Source of the DNA: Terriglobia bacterium | GTDB lineage: Bacteria > Acidobacteriota > Terriglobia > Bryobacterales > Bryobacteraceae | DNA length: 43,066 bases | Assembly (NCBI GenBank): GCA_003175985.1 | Contig: PSRJ01000300.1 | Location: 1 to 43,066 of the forward strand | Direction: 5' to 3' | The notes under the pieces: model-generated | What the model was told of the DNA's origin: nothing | The model's database searches: none | The model's input: only the letters and a program-made list of their open reading frames with translations | In this document: piece by piece, positions 9,056-16,310 of the stretch | How positions within the stretch are numbered: position 1 is the stretch's first letter | Layout: each line of letters begins with the position of its first letter | Made by a program: the position numbers and the translations under genes

Positions 9056-10179
9056 ACCACCTCTCCCAACTCCTCCTCTGTCAGCGTAATCGGATTGCCT
9101 CGCATGCTGCTCGTCCGGGCAGCCTTTTCCACCAGATCGGGTATGTCGTCCTGCCGTACACCGTAGCTGCCCAGAGGCGGAATCTCGAGCCGGGCGCACA
9201 GTTGGGCCACCCATCGCACTCCATCTTCGGCCGCGGCCCGCGGGTGCCCGGTGAGCAGGCGCGCGATTTCTTCATAGCGCCCGAGGGCTTGACTTCGCGG
9301 CGCTCGTTCGCTCAATGCCCGAATATTCACCGCCATGGCGTGCGGCAGCAGCGCTGCGCAGACTGCTCCGTGCGGCGCCGGAAACATGCCGCCCACCGGC
9401 GCCGCAAATCCATGTACCGCGCCCAAGCCGGCGTTGGCCAACGCGAGACCTCCAAGCAGTGCGGCCCACGACATCGCGGTGCGCGCCTCCAGGCTGCTGC
9501 CGTTTTCCCAGGCGGTTTCTAATGCCGCAGCCGCCCTGCGGATCCCGTCCACACAGAAGAGGTCCGTCATCGCATTCGCGCGCGAGGAAACATAAGGTTC
9601 GATGAGTTGGGTGAGGGCATCCAAGCCGGTGGCCGCAGTGACGCTGCGCGATAATCCCAGTGTCAGCTCGGGATCGACTACCGCGATCCGCGGCAGCATG
9701 GAAGCGCTGCGCAGGCTGGCCTTGACGCGGTGTTCGGGTGCGGCCAGCACGGCATTTCGCGTCACTTCGGAGCCGGTCCCGGCCGTGGTGGGAGCCGCGA
9801 TGAAGGGCGCCGGCGGCACGGTCAACGGCTGCCCGCGTCCGATCACCTCCAGATAATCGAGCGGATCGCCCGGATTCGTCAGCAGGGCTGCCAGCGCCTT
9901 GCCCGCATCCAGCGCGCTCCCGCCGCCGATTGCGATCACGACCTCGCAGCGCGCTTCACGCGCGCAGCGCACGCCCCTGCGGATCAGTTCCACCGAAGGC
10001 TCTTCCGCCACCGCGAAGGGCGTGACGTCGAGCCCTGCAACCAGGCGCGCCACCCGCTCGGACGACGACCCTGTGACCAGCAATGCCCGCCTGCCCATCG
10101 CCTTTGCCGCCGGCGCTATTTCGCGCGCACTGCCGGCGCCGAAAACAATGCGGGCCGACGTAACGAACTCGAACTGCAT
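9040..10179 (-). CDS. Iron-containing (group III) alcohol dehydrogenase family protein
   Basis: A 379-residue NAD(P)-dependent dehydrogenase of the Fe-ADH/maleylacetate reductase superfamily. The nucleotide-binding GGGSALDAGKA begins at residue 85, TTAGTGSEVTRNAV spans 131-144, and metal-site segments follow: D187 in GLDALTQ, H256 in GAVHGFAAP and H270 in PAPHGAV. At the position where the family normally has a metal-binding His (DALxH), this protein has Gln191, so one of four ligands differs. The length is typical. The ATG directly abuts the TAA of the upstream monooxygenase-like gene with no gap, so translation is probably coupled. The pairing suggests a short oxidation/reduction route for a small carbonyl or aromatic-ring product, but the substrate is unknown. 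Confidence 0.88.
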   Translation of the reverse strand: MQFEFVTSARIVFGAGSAREIAPAAKAMGRRALLVTGSSSERVARLVAGLDVTPFAVAEEPSVELIRRGVRCAREARCEVVIAIGGGSALDAGKALAALLTNPGDPLDYLEVIGRGQPLTVPPAPFIAAPTTAGTGSEVTRNAVLAAPEHRVKASLRSASMLPRIAVVDPELTLGLSRSVTAATGLDALTQLIEPYVSSRANAMTDLFCVDGIRRAAAALETAWENGSSLEARTAMSWAALLGGLALANAGLGAVHGFAAPVGGMFPAPHGAVCAALLPHAMAVNIRALSERAPRSQALGRYEEIARLLTGHPRAAAEDGVRWVAQLCARLEIPPLGSYGVRQDDIPDLVEKAARTSSMRGNPITLTEEELGEVVALAI

Positions 10180-10485
10180 TTACCACTCCGCGTCTGAAGG
10201 AAATACGTTGGAGTAGAAGACCCGCGTGCGGTCTCCGGCGAGCATGTCTGTCACGCGAGCGAGCCACGTCTTATAGTGCGCCGTTTCGCGGTGCTGAGGC
10301 GGAGCTTCCGGCGAGCGGTACACCTCATACAGCACGAATCGGCTGGCGTCATCGGCCTGCTGCAGCAGGTCGAATCGCACGATGCCCGGTTCTTGTCTGC
10401 TGTTCCGCGCGTTCTCGATAGTCGCCTCGCGGAAGGCATCGATATGCTCGGATTTAACGTGGACGTGAACGATGAGAATGACCAT
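10180..10485 (-). CDS. Antibiotic biosynthesis monooxygenase (ABM/YgiN-LsrG-like) domain protein
   Basis: A 101-residue cytosolic protein with the ferredoxin-like ABM fold: VHVHVKSEHIDAFREATIENA at the N-terminus, EPGIVRFDLLQ in the middle, RFVLYEVYRSPEA and the HRETAHYKTWL helix. Relatives include quinol monooxygenase YgiN and the autoinducer-2 processing isomerase LsrG; the sequence does not choose between these. It lies 20 bases after the small membrane-protein gene and is directly joined to the alcohol dehydrogenase gene (TAAATG). It was probably expressed with it. The ATG has GAAG five bases upstream. Confidence 0.85.
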   Translation of the reverse strand: MVILIVHVHVKSEHIDAFREATIENARNSRQEPGIVRFDLLQQADDASRFVLYEVYRSPEAPPQHRETAHYKTWLARVTDMLAGDRTRVFYSNVFPSDAEW

Positions 10486-10505
10486 AGATGCTTCTATGTT
10501 CGCAT

Positions 10506-10850
10506 CTAGTGGCTTCCTGCTCCGGGGTAGAAATGTAAGTCCACCGTATATACCGGCAGATTCACTCTGACAAAATACCGGACTTCAATCCGCATCCCCT
10601 CTCGCGAGCGCGCGATTCTCACGTTGTCGGCCCGCACAGGCAGATCTAACCCGTGCGCCTTATCGAGCACCCAGGTGCGCAGCAGATCGTCTGATTTGGT
10701 GGGAGTGTCGGGCCTGGACGCGAGATCGGAAACGAAATTCTGGAGTTCCAGGTTGTGGAAGTATATCGGAGCGAACATCGCCGCAAAGAAAGCCAGGCTC
10801 GCCAGAATCGCGATAGCGGCGGCAATGCGCCAGCGCGGCACCTTATTCAC
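10506..10850 (-). CDS. Small single-pass membrane protein of unknown function (DUF4845-like)
   Basis: A 114-residue protein. A basic N-terminus (MNKVPRWR) leads into one transmembrane helix at about 9-29, followed by a soluble, presumably periplasmic domain with alternating beta-strand pattern (RIARSREGMRIEVRYFVRVNLPVYTVDLHFYP). The layout of one anchor, a helical stretch and a three-strand tail resembles DUF4845, but I am not certain of the family. It starts with GTG whose last bases overlap the TGA of the upstream gene (GTGA), so the pair is translationally coupled. Real gene status is supported by the overlap and by compact spacing with its neighbours; its role is unknown. Confidence 0.7.
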   Translation of the reverse strand: MNKVPRWRIAAAIAILASLAFFAAMFAPIYFHNLELQNFVSDLASRPDTPTKSDDLLRTWVLDKAHGLDLPVRADNVRIARSREGMRIEVRYFVRVNLPVYTVDLHFYPGAGSH

Positions 10851-11296
10851 GATCGGTGATCGGACTCCTTACTGGCGGCGCACAACTCCTCCCACAAGTC
10901 ATTGGAATGCGGATCCCACTGCGGTGTTTCCAACCCGAGGATCTGCACCTCTTCGCGCTTCAGCGTCCCATGGCCGTAAGGGCAGATATACTCGATGCGC
11001 GGGCGCCCGAATTGCAGCATGCGGCTCCAGGATCCGGTGGCGACAGGCATGCGTAATCGGCGCAGGCAAACCCGGCATCGGTAGCGCTGATCGCGCACCA
11101 CAGCGTAGCCCACGCCGCAGCACAACAGAAACCACAGCATCACCGCCAGCGTGTAAGGCAGGTCGTACACGAACCGCGGTGGGCCGAAGCCCAGATCGGG
11201 ATTTTCCGGCCAGAGAAGATCGAGCAACTGCAGCAGGCCATACAAGACCGCACCGGCAACCCCGGCTTTCGCGGCGAAGTAGGCCCAGTAGCGCAT
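10847..11296 (-). CDS. Two-helix membrane protein with C-terminal zinc-ribbon-like cysteines
   Basis: A 149-residue protein with two hydrophobic helices at about 7-27 and 46-66 and a cytoplasmic C-terminal part. That part has a CxxC knuckle (YRCRVCLRRL, about 73-77) and a second pair-like segment (EYICPYGHG, about 103-109) with one Cys and one His, consistent with a Cys3His zinc ribbon. I do not recognise a named family. It is the first gene of a compact four-gene unit ending in the alcohol dehydrogenase, overlapping the next gene by four bases. The link between the membrane pair and the redox pair downstream is only positional. Confidence 0.72.
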   Translation of the reverse strand: MRYWAYFAAKAGVAGAVLYGLLQLLDLLWPENPDLGFGPPRFVYDLPYTLAVMLWFLLCCGVGYAVVRDQRYRCRVCLRRLRMPVATGSWSRMLQFGRPRIEYICPYGHGTLKREEVQILGLETPQWDPHSNDLWEELCAASKESDHRS

Positions 11297-11364
11297 ACCG
11301 ATTAGACTCGGCTCCCCTCTATTTAGTTTCTAAGGTCGCTTGCCTGGAAGCAAGAGAAACCGCA

Positions 11365-12273
11365 CTATTGCCGCAATAAATTGCGCGCCAGGAAGAACAC
11401 GTTGGCCGGCCGTTCCGCGAGCCGGCGCATGAAATACGGATACCACGCCTTGCCAAACGGTACATATAGTCGCAAACGATAACCCTCGGACACTAACCGG
11501 CGCTGCAGGTCGCGGCGGATACCGTACAGCATCTGGAACTCGAACCGGTCCAAGGGAATTCCGCGCTCGGATGCGTACGCCTTCGTCTGAATAATGATTC
11601 TTTCATCATGTGTGGCGATGGCCGGATACTCCCCGCGATCGAGCAGCAGCTTCATCAGCTCGATATAGTTCAGATCCACATCGGCCTTGCGGGTAAAGGC
11701 GATCTCAGCCGGTTCGAGGTAGGCGCCCTTACACAGCCGCACGCGGATGCGCCGATCGCATAGCCGCTCCACGTCTGCGCGGCTGCGGCGCAGGTACGAC
11801 TGAATCACCGTGCCCACGCACCCGTAGCGCCCATGCAGGTCCTCCACCAGAGCGAGCGTGCGGTCCGTATACTCGCTGGATTCCATGTCCACGCGGACGA
11901 AGCTGCCCAGCGACGCGGCCCTCTCGATGAGCTGCGCCACGTTGGCGCGGCACTGTTCCACGGAGAAATCCATGCCGAATTGCGTCAGCTTCAACGACAC
12001 GTTGCCGCAGATCCGGTTTTCGTGAATGGCCGAGAGCGTATGCAGATAGACATCGCGCGCCCGCGCCGCCTCTTCCAGCGAAGTGACGCTTTCTCCCAGG
12101 TGATCCAATGTGAGGTAAATTCCCTCTGAATTGATGCGCCGGCCTACGCGTAGTGCGTCATCAAGTGTTTCGCCGGCGACGAATCGTGAGGAAAGCCGCT
12201 GAGCGAGCGGCGAGGTTTCCACCCATTTCCTCAAGCGCTGCCGGCGCGAGAGGAACAGGAAGAGGCTGCGCAC
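11365..12273 (-). CDS. Proline dehydrogenase (PRODH), monofunctional
   Basis: A 302-residue FAD enzyme that oxidises L-proline to pyrroline-5-carboxylate and passes electrons to the quinone pool. Recognisable TIM-barrel motifs are NVSLKLTQFG, the YLRRS segment, RVRLCKGAYLEP (flavin/substrate lysine region), ATHDERII, and the C-terminal FEFQMLYGI and RLYVPFGKAWYPYFMRRLAERP that carries the substrate-binding arginines. The length fits the monofunctional bacterial PRODH class and not the fused PutA class; no pyrroline-5-carboxylate dehydrogenase is in the window. It is transcribed alone, divergently from the TIGR03437 gene at 12348. Confidence 0.93.
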   Translation of the reverse strand: MRSLFLFLSRRQRLRKWVETSPLAQRLSSRFVAGETLDDALRVGRRINSEGIYLTLDHLGESVTSLEEAARARDVYLHTLSAIHENRICGNVSLKLTQFGMDFSVEQCRANVAQLIERAASLGSFVRVDMESSEYTDRTLALVEDLHGRYGCVGTVIQSYLRRSRADVERLCDRRIRVRLCKGAYLEPAEIAFTRKADVDLNYIELMKLLLDRGEYPAIATHDERIIIQTKAYASERGIPLDRFEFQMLYGIRRDLQRRLVSEGYRLRLYVPFGKAWYPYFMRRLAERPANVFFLARNLLRQ

Positions 12274-12347
12274 GACTCCAGCCTAACACCCTGATCCGAG
12301 TGGAACGATGCGCGGGCCCCGCTGCTTGGAGCTACAATGGAGCTTCC

Positions 12348-13136
12348 TTGTTCCGCGCGTGGTTGGTCCTGGCCGCGGTCGGTGTCAGCGCAGCCAGGGG
12401 AGCGGCGCCTTCCTACTCCAGCGACGGTATCGTGAATGCTTCGGACTATGCGCCGGGCCCGTTCGCCCCTGGCTCCATCGTCTCGATCTTCGGCATCGAC
12501 CTGTCGTTTGGCACTCTGGGTCTTACTGCGGATAACACCACCGCACGCACGCTGCCGAATGAGCTTAGTAATGTCCGGGTCTACCTCAACAATTCGCTGG
12601 CGCCGCTTTTATTCGTCTGCCCCACTCAGATCAACTTCATCGTGCCCAGCAATCTCCGGCCGGGTACAATCCCTCTGCGCGTAGTTCGGCAGGGCATCAG
12701 CGGTCCGGAAGTCGGCATGACGCTGGTCGATGCAGCACCGCAGCTCTTCAAATCCAAAGACGGTTATGTCCTCGCGCAGCATGGCGGGGACTACTCGATA
12801 GTCACTTCGGATGCTCCGGCGCGCGGCGGCGAGGTGATCGTGATGTACGCCACCGGGCTGGGTCGCACGCAGCCCTACCCCGCCCCGAGCGAGATTCCGA
12901 ATTACCCCGGCAAAGTGGTTAGCGAGCTGAAGCTCACGATCGCCGGCCTGGCCGTGGGACCCGAAAGGATCTGGTACGCCGGCTTAAGCCCTGGAATGGC
13001 AGGGGTTTATCAGATCAATGTGCAAGTGCCGGACAACCTGGACGCCAACCCCGAGATCCGTGTGTCCATGGCCGGCCAATCCAGTGCCGCCGGAATCAAG
13101 CTCCGCACGCAACCGGATTCCGGCGAGCCGCGTTAA
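12348..13136 (+). CDS. Secreted protein made of a TIGR03437 ('Solibacter' C-terminal type) domain
   Basis: A 262-residue exported protein. After a signal peptide (FRAWLVLAAVGVSAARGAA) nearly the whole protein is one TIGR03437-type domain. It opens with GIVNASDYAPGPFAPGSIVSIFG, continues with PLLFVCPTQINFIVPSNL and VMYATGLGRTQP, and ends in MAGVYQINVQVPDNL. This Ig-like, all-beta module is usually found at the C-terminus of larger secreted proteins in Bryobacterales; here it stands alone. The frame stays open upstream into the divergent proline dehydrogenase gene, but TTG 12348 is favoured because GGAG lies five bases upstream and the signal peptide begins there. Function of the domain is not established; surface attachment or carbohydrate binding is conjecture. 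Confidence 0.8.
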   Translation: MFRAWLVLAAVGVSAARGAAPSYSSDGIVNASDYAPGPFAPGSIVSIFGIDLSFGTLGLTADNTTARTLPNELSNVRVYLNNSLAPLLFVCPTQINFIVPSNLRPGTIPLRVVRQGISGPEVGMTLVDAAPQLFKSKDGYVLAQHGGDYSIVTSDAPARGGEVIVMYATGLGRTQPYPAPSEIPNYPGKVVSELKLTIAGLAVGPERIWYAGLSPGMAGVYQINVQVPDNLDANPEIRVSMAGQSSAAGIKLRTQPDSGEPR

Positions 13137-13168
13137 ACATTCAGGCTAGAATGAGTTAAGGAGTAGTG

Positions 13169-13963
13169 ATGGTCGCTCGAGCTTCTCTTGTATTGATGTG
13201 TGCGGCTGCCGGCCTGCTGACGGCACAGGATCAAACCGCACAGCCGGCCGATGGGTGGCGGCGTGGCGAACCGGCAGGAGAGTATACGATTCAGGCCGGC
13301 ACCAGAGTGCCGCTGGCCCTGATCAACAGCGTAAGCACGAAGAACTCCGCTCCCGGCGATCGCGTTTATTTGCAAACGGTCTTTCCCATTCTGGACAACG
13401 GCCGCATCGTGATCCCGCCCGGCAGTTATGTGGCCGGCACGGTTACCGATATCAAGCGACCGGGACGCGTCAAAGGCAAGGGCGAATTATATGTTCGCTT
13501 CGATTCGCTGACACTCCCCAACGGTGTAACTCGTGATTTCCGCGCCCGGCTGGGCAGCGTCGATGGCCTCTCGAACGAGCAACTCGATCGCGCGGAAGGT
13601 AAAGTCAAAAGCGAAGGAAACAAGGGTGGCGATGCGCGGACCATCGGCGAGGCTGCGGCGGCCGGTGCTTCCGTGGGCGTCATTGCCGGCGGAGCCACAG
13701 GTCATTACGGCCTCGGAACAGCCATTGGCGGAGCGGCAGGCGCCGCGGCTGGAATGATAGGAGTGCTGCTGTCGCGTGGTCCTGATGCGGTTCTCGCCAA
13801 AGGCAGCACCATTGAGATGGTTCTCGATCGCTCGCTGGGCTTCAACGTGAGCGAATTGAACTTCGGTAACTACCAGGCTCCCCCGCCCCCCTCAGAAGCC
13901 CCGGCCCCAGCCTCAAAGACAGGTTCTTCGATTCCGACGCCTCTCGGCCGGCTCCCCTTCTAG
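13169..13963 (+). CDS. Envelope protein with TrbI/VirB10-like beta region and glycine-zipper segment
   Basis: A 264-residue exported protein of unknown function. Residues 1-20 are a signal peptide. About 35-125 is beta-rich and resembles the TrbI/VirB10 C-terminal fold (YTIQAGTRVPLALINSVSTK, VIPPGSYVAGTV, LYVRFDSLTLPNG). About 155-195 is a small-residue segment with repeated G/A spacing (GASVGVIAGGATGHYG, GTAIGGAAGAAAG) typical of glycine-zipper membrane association. The C-terminus is Pro/Ala-rich. There is no VirB or conjugation gene nearby, so it is not evidence for a secretion system. ATG 13169 is preferred over GTG 13166 because AAGGAG ends five bases before it. It follows the TIGR03437 gene by 32 bases and could be cotranscribed. 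Confidence 0.75.
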   Translation: MVARASLVLMCAAAGLLTAQDQTAQPADGWRRGEPAGEYTIQAGTRVPLALINSVSTKNSAPGDRVYLQTVFPILDNGRIVIPPGSYVAGTVTDIKRPGRVKGKGELYVRFDSLTLPNGVTRDFRARLGSVDGLSNEQLDRAEGKVKSEGNKGGDARTIGEAAAAGASVGVIAGGATGHYGLGTAIGGAAGAAAGMIGVLLSRGPDAVLAKGSTIEMVLDRSLGFNVSELNFGNYQAPPPPSEAPAPASKTGSSIPTPLGRLPF

Positions 13964-14287
13964 GGTGCGGTCCCTCACAAAGGCACGGTTTCCGCAGAAC
14001 GTGATTTTGCTTGCTTTTCCCCTCCGTGCGCGTGAAAATAGACCAATCCGAGATTGGTACTAGAAATCCTAGTCCTGATCCTGCACGGTGAGCAAAAGCA
14101 CCAATTCTGGTGCGACCCCGATCTTTGAAGGTTGCGGCCCCCGCAGTGGGCGAGAGCCGCGTCCCGGATACCAAGTAGGTTGGCATCCTCCACTGACTCC
14201 ATTCTACCGGGCCTCCGGGTTTTTGCAATTACCCCACTTGTAAACGATTTCAACCACTGCGCCATTGGCGCACCTAGGGAGAAGTGT
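13964..14287. other. Non-coding stretch with three clustered hairpins ahead of the di-haem oxidoreductase
   Basis: No convincing gene lies in these 324 bases. Two hairpins sit back to back: ACCAAT/ATTGGT (14042-14047 with 14053-14058, loop CCGAG) and ACTAG/CTAGT (14059-14063 with 14069-14073, loop AAATC). A third, GCACCA/TGGTGC (14098-14103 with 14108-14113, loop ATTC), follows 24 bases later. All three are perfect. None has a T-run, so they are not ordinary intrinsic terminators. They may be a structured leader or small RNA of the gene at 14288, or a decayed repeat; sequence alone does not decide. The ribosome-binding site GGGAG of that gene is at 14277-14281. Confidence 0.5.
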
Positions 14288-15697
14288 ATGCATCGATGGA
14301 GGTTTTTCGGAATTGTCTTACTAAGTGTGACGGCGTGTTGGGGACAGACGGATCCCGGGCCACGTCCCGGTGCGGCCGGCGCCGGAGGCTATTTTGGAGC
14401 CTTGAATGCCTCGGAACAGAGCCTTTTTACCGCCGGCCGGGGAGCGTTCGCGGAGGTCGATTCGGTCTCGGGAACAGTGCCCGGCGAGCCGGGTAAGGGT
14501 TTAGGTCCTACCTTCAACGGGAATAGCTGCGCGATGTGCCACGCCCAGCCGGCTGCCGGCGGCAGCAGCCCGGGCAAGAAGAGCCCACAAAACCCGATTC
14601 CTAATCCCCAGGTCGCTCTGGCTACGTTGGACGGAGCGCACAATACAATCCCCAGCTTCATTACCGCCGATGGACCGGTGCGGGAAGCCCGCTTCATCTC
14701 GGTCTCCAGTCCGACGAGCGCGCTCGATGGCGGCGTCCACGGGATCTACACCATTGCCGGACGAACCGACGCGCCAGGCTGCAATCTCGCCCAGCCCGAT
14801 TTCGTCACGCAGATGAACAATCGCAACGTGATTTTCCGCGTCCCTACCCCCACCTTCGGCTTGGGCCTGGTGGAGAATACGCCGGACGCGACACTGCAGG
14901 CGAACCTCGCGGCCACTCAATCGCAGAGGGCGGCATTAGGCATCGGAGGCCGGCTGAACACCACCGGCAATGACGGCACCGTGACCCGGTTCGGATGGAA
15001 AGCGCAGAATAAATCGCTTGTGATCTTCAGCGGCGAAGCCTACAACGTCGAACAGGGAGTCACCAACGAGGCGTTCCCCAACGAGCGATCGGGAGTGAAC
15101 GGCTGCGTGTTCAACACGACTCCTGAAGACTCCACCGACCTGAGCGACTCGTTTTCCGATCTCATCGGGTTCGCGGCCTTCATGCGGCTTTCCGCGCCGC
15201 CCACTCCGACCACAGCCACTTCGTCGGAATTAAACGGGCAGAGCTTGTTCGGCAGCATCGGGTGCAATCTCTGCCACAGCCCGAGCCTCACCACCGGATC
15301 TTCCAGCTATACGGGCATGTCCAACTACATCTACCACCCCTATTCCGACTTTGCGCTACACCATATGGGATCGGGCCTGGCAGATGGAATCAATCAGGGG
15401 GCGGCCGGCCCGGATGAGTTCCGCACGGCTCCTCTCTGGGGTCTGGGCCAGCGTCTCTTTTTCCTGCACGACGGGCGGACGCCCGACCTCAATCAGGCCA
15501 TATTGACGCACGCCGATACAACCGGGAATTGCGCGGCCACCACATCCGCCGAGTTATTCGTGGCGAACAACCTGTTATTCTCGCCGCTCGCGCTCACGTC
15601 TTTCTGTAATTCGGAAGCGAACGCAGTCATCAGCAAATACAAGGCGCTTAGCACATCGCAGAAGCAGGACATACTCAACTTCCTGCGCTCTTTGTAA
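14288..15697 (+). CDS. Di-haem oxidoreductase (DHOR, cytochrome c family)
   Basis: A 469-residue exported c-type cytochrome. Residues 1-19 are a signal peptide (MHRWRFFGIVLLSVTACWGQ). Two haem-attachment motifs are visible: CAMCH at 81-85 and CNLCH at 326-330. The C-terminal part has LWGLGQRLFFLHDGRTPDLNQAI and a terminal QKQDILNFLRSL helix, as in the DHOR (DUF1111) family, distantly related to di-haem cytochrome c peroxidases. The protein would act in the periplasm as an electron acceptor or oxidase-like enzyme; substrate unknown. The frame remains open upstream of 14288, but ATG 14288 has GGGAG six bases before it and starts the signal peptide. DHOR genes often sit with a DUF1924/imelysin-type iron system, but none is present here. 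Confidence 0.87.
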   Translation: MHRWRFFGIVLLSVTACWGQTDPGPRPGAAGAGGYFGALNASEQSLFTAGRGAFAEVDSVSGTVPGEPGKGLGPTFNGNSCAMCHAQPAAGGSSPGKKSPQNPIPNPQVALATLDGAHNTIPSFITADGPVREARFISVSSPTSALDGGVHGIYTIAGRTDAPGCNLAQPDFVTQMNNRNVIFRVPTPTFGLGLVENTPDATLQANLAATQSQRAALGIGGRLNTTGNDGTVTRFGWKAQNKSLVIFSGEAYNVEQGVTNEAFPNERSGVNGCVFNTTPEDSTDLSDSFSDLIGFAAFMRLSAPPTPTTATSSELNGQSLFGSIGCNLCHSPSLTTGSSSYTGMSNYIYHPYSDFALHHMGSGLADGINQGAAGPDEFRTAPLWGLGQRLFFLHDGRTPDLNQAILTHADTTGNCAATTSAELFVANNLLFSPLALTSFCNSEANAVISKYKALSTSQKQDILNFLRSL

Positions 15698-15709
15698 GTC
15701 GTGCGATGC

Positions 15710-15747
15710 GGCCGGGCGGCCCCGTTATGCCGTCCGGCCTCGTTTGT
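15710..15747 (+). terminator. Rho-independent terminator after the di-haem oxidoreductase
   Basis: GGCCGGGCGG (15710-15719) pairs with CCGTCCGGCC (15730-15739), a 10-bp stem with one G-T pair and a 10-base loop, followed by TCGTTTGT. The T-run is short and interrupted, but the stem is strong and lies 13 bases past the stop codon, between convergent genes. Confidence 0.6.
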
Positions 15748-16190
15748 CAGCCGGAAACGGATGCGTAGATCTGGCGCTCCGAAACCGCGGCTAGCCAGTT
15801 CTGGCGGCGTGGGCCGAGGTTATCCCATATGAACTGCTGCTCGGTAATCCAACCGTCTTTGACCCGGCTTACCATCATCCCCGGCACTTGTACGCGCCTC
15901 CCGCTTGGCGGAAAGCCGGCCAGAGCGCCGGTCTGCGTACCCGTGAACGTGTAATGGACGATGACCCGATCATCTTCCGCCACCACGTAATTGACGAGCA
16001 GTCGAAAATCCGGAAAGGCAGCGGCGTAGTTCTTGAAGAATTGCTGAAACCCGCTGTGACCCCGGAAGGCTCCGTCCGGACTGTATCCTTCACAATCGGG
16101 CGAATAGAATGCACCGATGAGTTCTGTTCGCTTTTGGTTGAACAGCTCTTGAATAACGTAATGGATCAGGTTCTTGTTTGCGGCTACCAT
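15747..16190 (-). CDS. SnoaL-like (NTF2-fold) ester cyclase family protein
   Basis: A 147-residue cytosolic protein with the cone-shaped NTF2/SnoaL fold: N-terminal helix with NKNLIHYVIQELFNQ, then YSPDCEGYSPDGAFRGHSGFQQFFKNYAAAFPDF (helix and the typical 'aFPDf' turn), VVAEDDRVIVHYTFTGTQTG, the conserved GFPPSGRRVQVPGMMVSRVKDG strand pair, and ITEQQFIWDNLG. Family members range from polyketide cyclases to proteins with no known substrate; this one has no polyketide genes around it, so a specific reaction cannot be given. ATG 16190 was chosen over the upstream TTG 16214 because GGGGA sits eight or nine bases before it. It is divergent from the M20 peptidase. Confidence 0.85.
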   Translation of the reverse strand: MVAANKNLIHYVIQELFNQKRTELIGAFYSPDCEGYSPDGAFRGHSGFQQFFKNYAAAFPDFRLLVNYVVAEDDRVIVHYTFTGTQTGALAGFPPSGRRVQVPGMMVSRVKDGWITEQQFIWDNLGPRRQNWLAAVSERQIYASVSG

Positions 16191-16271
16191 CGTTGCCGTT
16201 CCCCGCGCCTGCAACTACTGTCTGAAGTATAAGAGCCCGCGTGGTGGTCCTTCAACCCTGACGCCGCGATT

Positions 16272-16301
16272 TTTACTCAAATTTACCGAGCGTTGTATCA
16301 T
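16272..16301 (+). promoter_or_regulatory. Probable promoter of the M20 peptidase, giving a very short leader
   Basis: TTTACT (16272-16277) and TATCAT (16296-16301) are separated by 18 bases. Transcription would start at about 16308, only a few bases before the ATG at 16311. No Shine-Dalgarno sequence is evident before that ATG, so the message may be leaderless. Confidence 0.4.
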
Positions 16302-16310
16302 AGCGGCAGC

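Noticed and set aside
11343..11358. CTTGC/GCAAG stem ahead of the proline dehydrogenase stop
   Set aside because: The stem is only five bases and no T-run follows on either strand, so a terminator call is not justified.
13842..14265. Minus-strand open frames of about 96-128 codons through the hairpin region
   Set aside because: They overlap the 3' end of the gene at 13169 and cross palindromes. The translations have no credible family features or a ribosome-binding site, so the region is treated as non-coding.
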